Source: Kitasatospora sp. NBC_00458 (GTDB lineage Bacteria > Actinomycetota > Actinomycetes > Streptomycetales > Streptomycetaceae). From it: a stretch of DNA of 64,000 nucleotides. The stretch lies in NCBI RefSeq assembly GCF_036013975.1, contig NZ_CP107904.1, forward strand, positions 4,837,001 to 4,901,000, read 5' to 3'. The translations under genes were made by a program, and so were the position numbers. Below, one piece after another: positions 58,204-64,000 of the stretch; positions within the stretch are counted from its first letter, which is position 1, and each line of letters starts with the position of its first letter. Below the pieces are notes generated by a model that saw only the letters and a list, made by a program, of their open reading frames with translations, made no database searches and was not told where the DNA came from.

Positions 58204-58628
58204 TTGTTGCCCCCCGGCTGCCCGCGCAGGGCCTCCAGGTTGACGGCCCGCGCCGCGTCCTGGGCCTGCTTGGCCGCGGTCAGGTCACCCTCGATGTACT
58301 CGTTGGTGGCGGTCACCGCACCGCGGATGCACGCCTCGATCCGCTCCGACATCGACTTGAGCTCGGCCTTCCGGCCCTCCAGGTACTGGCTCAGCGCCGC
58401 CGCCACCGGACCCATCGCCTTCTGCGACAGCGGCGGTGCGCCGACCGGAACCGGCCCCTGGAGGCGCGTCTCGGCCTGCGAACCGGGCACGGCGGTGCCC
58501 GCGTTCTGGGCGGCCTGGGACAGGTTCGTCATCAGGGTGTTCAGAGCCTTCTCCAGATCACCCGCGTGCCCGCCGACAGTCTTCAACTGACCCTGCACAC
58601 CCTGCGGCTTGATGTCCCAAGACGCCAT
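58200..58628 (-). CDS. ESX-associated helical protein (DUF6507-like)
   Basis: 142 residues, helical, starting MASWDIKPQGVQGQLKTVGG, with a Pro-rich bend in the middle. It sits between two WXG100-type genes and the toxin, so it may be a chaperone or co-secreted partner of the toxin. Confidence 0.7.
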   Translation of the reverse strand: MASWDIKPQGVQGQLKTVGGHAGDLEKALNTLMTNLSQAAQNAGTAVPGSQAETRLQGPVPVGAPPLSQKAMGPVAAALSQYLEGRKAELKSMSERIEACIRGAVTATNEYIEGDLTAAKQAQDAARAVNLEALRGQPGGNK

Positions 58629-58685
58629 CAACGACCCCCGTTGGTTCTACCGAAAGACCTTCCCCGGCTCCTGCCGGGGCCTTGC

Positions 58686-58997
58686 TCAGCCGATGTTGGC
58701 GACGGCCGCCTTCGCGCGCGCCAGCGTCTGCTGCGCGGTGCCGTCGTTCTGCTCCAGCGTGGTCTTGAGCAGCTGGATGATGTTGCGCACCTCCTGGGAG
58801 GCGTTCTTCCAGCGGAGTTCCTTGGCGTGGTAGTCGTCGGCCACGCCGTCGGCGGTGAAGTCCGCCATCGCGGCCTTGACCTGCGCGTCACGCGCCGCGA
58901 TCACCTGCTCCAGCTGGCCGATGACCAGCTGGATGTTGCGCTGCGCCTCGGTCGAGGCGCCCGAGTCGTACGAACGGCGGTCCGTGCCACCGGCCAT
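58686..58997 (-). CDS. WXG100/ESAT-6-like protein
   Basis: 103 residues, two long helices joined near LRWKNASQEV; the W-N-A replaces W-X-G. Similar to pore-forming ESAT-6-type proteins of streptomycetes. GGGGAG precedes the ATG. Substrate or partner of the ESX system. Confidence 0.78.
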   Translation of the reverse strand: MAGGTDRRSYDSGASTEAQRNIQLVIGQLEQVIAARDAQVKAAMADFTADGVADDYHAKELRWKNASQEVRNIIQLLKTTLEQNDGTAQQTLARAKAAVANIG

Positions 58998-59024
58998 CAC
59001 ACATCACTCCCCGTTGTGGATCCG

Positions 59025-59095
59025 AAGGTTCCGAGGCCTCCGGAGGGTTCCGAAGGTCCGGAGGGTTCCGAGGGCTTCCGAGGGCTTTCGAAGGC
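59025..59095. repeat. Short imperfect repeats GGTTCCGAGG
   Basis: Five copies of a GGGTTCCGAAGG-like unit lie in the 125-bp gap between two WXG100-type genes. They may form RNA structure; no clear role. Confidence 0.5.
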
Positions 59096-59122
59096 TCTCG
59101 ACGAAGGCCCTGCGCCCGACCG

Positions 59123-59458
59123 TCAGCGGCTGCCGGAGAACCGGGCCGCGTCGAAGTTCGCCGACGCCATCTGCTTCTTCGCGTTCTGGCCCTGCTCCTG
59201 GTCGCCGGAGCCGAAGGCCTGCTCCATGCCCGACTGGCCGCCCAGGATGGCCGACAGCGAGGCGTTCAGCGCCTGCGTGATCTCGTCCGACCGCGACTTG
59301 AACGAGTCGAAGGCGACCTTGCCCTGGCCGTTGAACTTGCCCTCCAGCGGCTGGGCGGCCTGCACCAGCTGCTTGATCAGGGTGCCCAGGTCACCGCTCG
59401 ACGTCCGGGACCCGGACATCAGCTTCGTCAGCGCCTGCGTCCCCATGTCGAACTTCAT
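59123..59458 (-). CDS. WXG100-like protein, first gene of the toxin operon
   Basis: 111 residues, helical hairpin layout. The turn reads KFNGQGKVAFDSFK instead of W-X-G, with an F-N-G-Q-G centre. GGGGAG precedes the ATG. A good promoter lies directly upstream, so it starts the unit that ends with the immunity gene. Confidence 0.75.
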   Translation of the reverse strand: MKFDMGTQALTKLMSGSRTSSGDLGTLIKQLVQAAQPLEGKFNGQGKVAFDSFKSRSDEITQALNASLSAILGGQSGMEQAFGSGDQEQGQNAKKQMASANFDAARFSGSR

Positions 59459-59492
59459 ACCGCTCCCCCGTCCGCTCGACCGCATGAATGTC

Positions 59493-59521
59493 TATCCAAC
59501 TTGCTACCAACGTTCTATCAA
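59493..59521 (-). promoter_or_regulatory. Putative promoter of the WXG100/toxin/immunity operon
   Basis: On the minus strand TTGATA (59516-59521) and TGGATA (59493-59498) are 17 bp apart. The region is the most AT-rich of the locus. Confidence 0.5.
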
Positions 59522-59587
59522 GTCATACCGACAGCGCAAGCCGGTAGAGGGTTACCGTGACGAACGTATGACAAGGTGAATGATTCT

Positions 59588-61006
59588 TCACGCGCCCTTC
59601 AAATGCCTCATCAGCCGCTCGAAGTCGGTCCAGCCCGAGAGGTCCGACGGGTCCCCGGGCAGCGGGTAGTAGTAGGCGGAGCGGGTCTTCGGGCCGAGCG
59701 GCACCGGCTGCTGCGCCAGCGGCGTGCGGCGGGCGCGGTCGTCCGGCATCGCCCGGACCTCCTCCGCGCCGAGCACGAAGGCCAGCGGGACCCCCGGCCC
59801 CTCGAAGCGCGGCGGAACGGCCAGGTCCCGCCGGGCCCTGCGCAGTTGGAGGAGCATCGACTGGAGCCGGTGCCGGGTCACCAGGGCCTCGGCGAGCCCC
59901 GGCAGCGCGTCCAGCGGCGGCTCCTCGTCGGCGCCGTAGCCGAACGCCAGGGTCACGTCCTCCTCGACGCCCGCCTTGGTCCGGGTGACCTTCAGGGTGG
60001 CGATGCCCGGCCGCTCCGGGCTGCCGACGACCACGAACCAGGTCGGCTCGGGCGCCCGGGCGTGCGCGAGGTCGGTCAACCGCCCGAGCGACCACGGCAG
60101 GTTGGCGGGTTCGGCGGTGCCCCAGCCGGCCGGGGGCTCCCCGGTGAGCTCCCGCCAGACCGTCTCCAGGGCGCCGCCGAGGACCAGCCGGTCGTCCGCG
60201 GGGTGGACCGTCCGGAAGGTGACCGCCAGCTGCCGTTCGGCGGAGGCCGTGACCTCCTGGTACGCGGCCGCCACCGGGGTGCGCGGGTCGTCGGCCGTCG
60301 CGCCCGCCGGGACCACGGTCGCGAACATGCCCTCCTGCCAGCGCAGTACGGCTCCTGAGAGCCCGTCGTAGTAGCCGTCCCGCTCGTCCTGGACGACCCA
60401 GCGGGACGGCCAGCCGGGCAGGCTCGCGAGCACCGCGGGGGAGAGCGTCGTCCCGGCCGGGGTGACGATCTGCAGCCCCCGGCTGCTGGCGGCGGCGGCC
60501 CGGAAGGCGTCGGAGAGCCAGGCGGTCATCGCGACCACCGGGCGGTCCATGATGACGACGGCGACCTTGTCGGTCAGCACGTCGACGGCGGGCTGGGCCG
60601 CGGCGGGCGCCGGGGCCGCGCTCAGGCCCGCGGTCTCCACCACGGCCGTCGACCGGGCGTCCTGCGGCGGCCAGGCGCTGCCCCCGGACAGCGAGGCGAG
60701 CCGGGCCGCGAAGGTGCCGGCGAGCCGCTCCGCGTCCGGGACGCCGGTGGTGGCACGGGCCTCGGTCCACCAGAACGGGACCCGCGGCGGGTCCGCGCCG
60801 AGCAGCCGCTCGGCCTCGCCCCGGACCTGCACCAGCAGCGGCGCCTCGACGGAGAGCAGCGGCCGGCCCTGCTCGTCGCAGAGCTGGATGACCGCGTCCT
60901 CGCCCGTCGTGTCCACCAGTTTGTCGGGGCCGCCGGAGAGCAGGCCGGCGAGCACGCTCCACGGGTCGGGCATCCGCGGGGTGAGGGTGATGACGTCCTT
61001 GGTCAT
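59588..61006 (-). CDS. ESX locus protein (DUF6177-like)
   Basis: 472 residues, no membrane segment, alpha/beta. It is found next to EccC in streptomycete type VII loci. Motifs seen: DVITLTPRMPDPWSVLAG at the start and DFERLMRHLKGA at the end. Possibly an EspG-like chaperone or accessory factor. Confidence 0.75.
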   Translation of the reverse strand: MTKDVITLTPRMPDPWSVLAGLLSGGPDKLVDTTGEDAVIQLCDEQGRPLLSVEAPLLVQVRGEAERLLGADPPRVPFWWTEARATTGVPDAERLAGTFAARLASLSGGSAWPPQDARSTAVVETAGLSAAPAPAAAQPAVDVLTDKVAVVIMDRPVVAMTAWLSDAFRAAAASSRGLQIVTPAGTTLSPAVLASLPGWPSRWVVQDERDGYYDGLSGAVLRWQEGMFATVVPAGATADDPRTPVAAAYQEVTASAERQLAVTFRTVHPADDRLVLGGALETVWRELTGEPPAGWGTAEPANLPWSLGRLTDLAHARAPEPTWFVVVGSPERPGIATLKVTRTKAGVEEDVTLAFGYGADEEPPLDALPGLAEALVTRHRLQSMLLQLRRARRDLAVPPRFEGPGVPLAFVLGAEEVRAMPDDRARRTPLAQQPVPLGPKTRSAYYYPLPGDPSDLSGWTDFERLMRHLKGA

Positions 61007-61077
61007 GGGGTCGTGAGGTCCTTCGGGGTGGACGGCGGCGGTGCGGGGACGGGATCGGGGACCGGGCGGCGGTGGCG

Positions 61078-64000
61078 CTAGTCGGGGGTGCGGACGGTCT
61101 GGATCAGGCGGTTCTCCTGGCCCCGCCGGACCAGCACCCCGCGGCCCGCGGGCTGCTGGGAGGCGTACACCCCGGGGAACAGCTGGCCCTCGCCGCGGTC
61201 GCCCGCCATCACCACGGCCGTCGCCCCCGACTCGCGCAGGGCCTGCACCAGCGGCTCGTACATGCCGCGCGAGGCGCCGGCGACCCGGCGGGTCAGCACG
61301 AAGTGCAGCCCGATGTCGGCGGCCGAGGGCAGGTAGGGCAGGAACGGTTCGAGCGGGCTCTGGCCGGCCGTGGTGAGCACGTCGTAGTCGTCGACGAGCA
61401 CCACGATCCGCGGGCCGCCGCCCCAGCCGCCGGACTCCAGGGCGTCCAGCGGCGCGTTCTCGTCGGGCAGCCGCCGCTCCAGCTCGGTGGAGACGCCGGC
61501 GGCCAGGCCCGCGCACATCCGGGCGTTGTAGGCGTAGCCGCCGCTGTACTCCTCCGGGATCACGCCGCGCAGGCTGCGCCGCGGGTCCATGACGGCGAAG
61601 ACCAGCTCGTCCTCGCCGTACCGCTCGATCAGGCCGCGGGCGAGGGTCTTCAGCAGGTTGCTCTTCCCGCACTCGCTGTCGCCCATCACCAGCAGGTGCT
61701 GGTCGTGCCGGAAGAGGTCGAGCACGACGGGCTCCAGCGCCGCCTGGTCGAGGCCGATCGGCACCCGCTTCGGCTCGGCGACCGGCCCGGGGAGCAGGTG
61801 CGGTTCGAGGACGTGCGGCAGCACCCGTACCGGCTGGGCCACTTCGCCGCTCCAGGTGGCGCGGACGGTGCGGGCCGTCTGCTCCAGCACGGTGCCCAGC
61901 TCCGCGGTGTCGGCGATCCCGTCGGTCCGGGGCAGGGCGGCCTGGGCGAAGAGCCGGCCGTCGGTCAGGACGCGGCCGGGCTCGTCGGCGGAGAGGGTCG
62001 CGGCGAGCTTGCGGTCGATGCTGGTCTCGGTGGGGTCGTTGAGCCGCAGTTCCACGCGGGTGCCGAAGTTCGACTGGGTGGCGATGCGCACGTCGTTCCA
62101 GCGGAGCATGCCGGCCACGACGTGGATGCCGTAGCCGCCGCCGCGCTTGAGGACGTCGACGACGGCGTCGTCCAGGTCCTCGAAGTCGTCGCGCAGCGCG
62201 CCGAAGCCGTCGATGACGAGGACGATCTCGGCGGAGGCCAGCTGGGGCAGCCGGCCGGCCGCGTGCAGGGTGCGCAGCTGCTCGACGGAGTCGATGGTGT
62301 GGTCCCGGAAGACGTTCTCCCGGGTGGTGAGCATGGTCCGCACCTCCTCGACGGTGCGGGCCGCCCGTTCGCGGTCGGCGCGGCCGGCGATGCCGCCGAC
62401 GTGCGGCAGCCCGGAGAGGGCCTGGAGGCCGCCGCCGACCAGGTCGAGGCCGTAGACGCCGACCTCCTGCGGGGTGTGGGTCAGGGCGAGGGACAGGACC
62501 AGGGTGCGCAGCAGCGTGGTCTTGCCGGACTGCGGGCCGCCGATGACGGCGGCGTGGCCGCCCGCCACGGTGAGGTCGAGGAACCACTCGCCCTGCCACT
62601 GCTTCGCCGGGTCGTCGAGCAGGCCGAGCGGCACCTGGAGCCGGCCGCGCCGCCGGGTGAGCTGCATGCCGCGCGGGCCGACGTCCAGCGGGCCGGCGAC
62701 GGCGTCGAGCGGGACGGCGGGGGGCAGCGGCGGCAGCCAGATCTGCCGGGCCTGGGCGGCGGCGTGCTCCAGCTGTCCGACGATGACGCCGAGTTCGGTC
62801 GGGCCGGTCTCGCGGCGGCGGCCGGTCGGCTCCTGCGGGCCGTGCTCGGCGGCCTTGGAGAGGCTGTTGAAGGCCGGGTACTCCAGGGCGAGCGGTCCGC
62901 TCCCCTCCTCCTCGGCGCGCTTCACCGGGCCCCGGTAGCCGCCGGAGACGTAGCTGGCCTTGAAGCGCTCGTAGTGGCTGGTGTCGACCTTGAGGTAGCC
63001 GAAGCCGGGCAGCGGCGGGAGGTGGAAGGCGTCCGTGGTGTCCAGGACGGTGCGGGACTCGTCGGCGGAGAAGGTCCGCAGGCCCAGCCGGTAGGACAGG
63101 TAGGTGTCCAGGCCCTTCAGGTTGCCGCCCTCGATGCGCTGGCTGGACAGCAGCAGGTGCACGCCGATGGAGCGGCCGATCCGGCCGATCGACAGGAAGA
63201 GGTCGATGAAGTCGGGCTTGGCGGTGAGGAGTTCGCCGAACTCGTCGATGACGATGAACAGGTGCGGCAGCGGGTCGAGGTCGGGCCGACGCTCGGCGCG
63301 CAGCGCGGCGTAGGCGCCGATGTCGGCGACGTTCCCCGCGTCCTTGAGGACCTGCTGGCGGCGCTTGACCTCGCCCGCGAGCGAGGCGTGGACGCGCTCG
63401 ACCAGGCCGGCCTGGTTCTCCAGGTTGGTGATGACGCCGGCGACGTGCGGCAGCTGCGCGAACGGGGCGAAGGTCGCACCGCCCTTGTAGTCGACCAGGA
63501 CCAGGGCGAGGTCCTCCGGCGGGTGCGTGGCGACCAGGGCGAGCACCAGGGTGCGGAGCAGCTCGGACTTGCCGGAGCCGGTGGCGCCGACGCAGAGGCC
63601 GTGCGGGCCCATGCCGAGCTCGGAGGACTCCTTCAGGTCGAGCAGGACGGGTTCGCGGGAGTCGCTGATGCCGATGGGGACGCGGAGGAAGGCGCGTTCG
63701 CCGCGCGGCGCCCACAGCCGGTCGAGGTCGAGGCGGGCGACGTCGTCGATGCCGAGCAGGTCGGCGAAGTCGACGGGGCCGGACAGCGGGGCGTCGACGA
63801 GCGACTCCGCGGAGAGCCGCAGCGGGGCGAGCATCCGGGCGAGGCCCTCGGCGAAGGGGACGCCGACCTCGTCCACGGTGCCGTGGGCGCTGATCGGCTG
63901 CTCCTCGCGCAGGTCCTCGATGTACACCCGGTCGCCGTCGACGGTGATCCGCAGGCCGATCTGCCCGGGTTCCTGGATCCGCTGTTCGAGCAGGTGCAGG
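61078..64000 (-). CDS. eccC: Type VII secretion ATPase EccC (5' end beyond the window)
   Basis: FtsK/SpoIIIE-type motor that drives WXG100 substrate export. Three P-loop domains are visible: GATGSGKSELL, GGPQSGKTTLL and GDSECGKSNLL, each with a following Walker B segment (FIVIDEFGELL; IVLVIDGFG; IVVLVDDYD). The frame is open to 64000, so the N-terminal membrane part lies outside. The second and third domains are degenerate, as usual in EccC. Confidence 0.93.
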   Translation of the reverse strand, partial: LHLLEQRIQEPGQIGLRITVDGDRVYIEDLREEQPISAHGTVDEVGVPFAEGLARMLAPLRLSAESLVDAPLSGPVDFADLLGIDDVARLDLDRLWAPRGERAFLRVPIGISDSREPVLLDLKESSELGMGPHGLCVGATGSGKSELLRTLVLALVATHPPEDLALVLVDYKGGATFAPFAQLPHVAGVITNLENQAGLVERVHASLAGEVKRRQQVLKDAGNVADIGAYAALRAERRPDLDPLPHLFIVIDEFGELLTAKPDFIDLFLSIGRIGRSIGVHLLLSSQRIEGGNLKGLDTYLSYRLGLRTFSADESRTVLDTTDAFHLPPLPGFGYLKVDTSHYERFKASYVSGGYRGPVKRAEEEGSGPLALEYPAFNSLSKAAEHGPQEPTGRRRETGPTELGVIVGQLEHAAAQARQIWLPPLPPAVPLDAVAGPLDVGPRGMQLTRRRGRLQVPLGLLDDPAKQWQGEWFLDLTVAGGHAAVIGGPQSGKTTLLRTLVLSLALTHTPQEVGVYGLDLVGGGLQALSGLPHVGGIAGRADRERAARTVEEVRTMLTTRENVFRDHTIDSVEQLRTLHAAGRLPQLASAEIVLVIDGFGALRDDFEDLDDAVVDVLKRGGGYGIHVVAGMLRWNDVRIATQSNFGTRVELRLNDPTETSIDRKLAATLSADEPGRVLTDGRLFAQAALPRTDGIADTAELGTVLEQTARTVRATWSGEVAQPVRVLPHVLEPHLLPGPVAEPKRVPIGLDQAALEPVVLDLFRHDQHLLVMGDSECGKSNLLKTLARGLIERYGEDELVFAVMDPRRSLRGVIPEEYSGGYAYNARMCAGLAAGVSTELERRLPDENAPLDALESGGWGGGPRIVVLVDDYDVLTTAGQSPLEPFLPYLPSAADIGLHFVLTRRVAGASRGMYEPLVQALRESGATAVVMAGDRGEGQLFPGVYASQQPAGRGVLVRRGQENRLIQTVRTPD

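Noticed and set aside
61078..64000. FtsK/TraB translocase belonging to the integrated element
   Set aside because: It lies outside attR, has three P-loop domains and sits beside WXG100 genes, so it is EccC of the chromosomal type VII system.

Overview
The window is high-GC actinomycete chromosome, most probably from Streptomyces, Kitasatospora or a close relative. The basis is extreme GC at third codon positions, frequent GTG and TTG starts, an ESX/type VII locus of streptomycete type, a ScoMcrA-like restriction enzyme, and a prophage with streptomycete-type genes.

Left chromosomal arm (1-12303). A Ser/Pro/Gly-rich lipoprotein is followed by a DEAD-box RNA helicase whose RGG-like tail is built from 102-bp tandem repeats, and a bacterial-type poly(ADP-ribose) glycohydrolase-like protein. 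Then come two proteins of unknown function, an LtrA membrane protein, a ricin-type lectin, a ScoMcrA-like modified-DNA endonuclease, a CX5R phosphatase, an SDR oxidoreductase and a nucleotidyltransferase. A tRNA-Lys(TTT) gene at 12304-12376 ends the arm.

Integrated element (12333-51955, about 39.6 kb). It lies between two identical 46-bp copies of the 3' part of tRNA-Lys. attL keeps the tRNA intact and attR carries only the 3' half. A tyrosine integrase reads toward attR. From attL inward there is first a cargo zone with an HTH/TPR regulator, a NUDIX hydrolase, a lipoprotein and small proteins. A complete siphovirus late region follows on the minus strand (about 16.5-34 kb): HNH, terminase small and large subunits, portal, HK97 protease, capsid, connectors, tail tube, frameshifted tail chaperone, tape measure, minor tail proteins, endolysin and holin. 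A collagen-like fibre sits, unusually, upstream of the terminase. Between 34.7 and 48.9 kb the element looks less like a standard phage and more like an actinomycete conjugative element. It has several small membrane proteins resembling Spd spread proteins, a region-2-only sigma-like protein, a divergent small regulator with two matched operators, a WhiB-like protein, an SF2 helicase, and a Prim-Pol primase/ATPase. Between the helicase and the primase is a 320-bp array of converging iterons, my best candidate for the replication origin. No TraB/FtsK translocase lies inside the element. The lysogeny switch (divergent XRE regulators with palindromes), a membrane protein and the integrase close the element.

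Right chromosomal arm (51956-64000). The original tRNA-Lys terminator is stranded next to attR, and a replacement hairpin supplied by the element follows the intact tRNA. A PadR regulator with a membrane partner comes next, then two small membrane proteins. The window ends in a minus-strand ESX/type VII secretion locus: the EccC ATPase (runs off the window), a DUF6177-like protein, three small WXG100-like or accessory proteins, a 968-residue secreted polymorphic toxin with a PD-(D/E)XK-like C-terminus, and an Imm49-like immunity protein overlapping its end.
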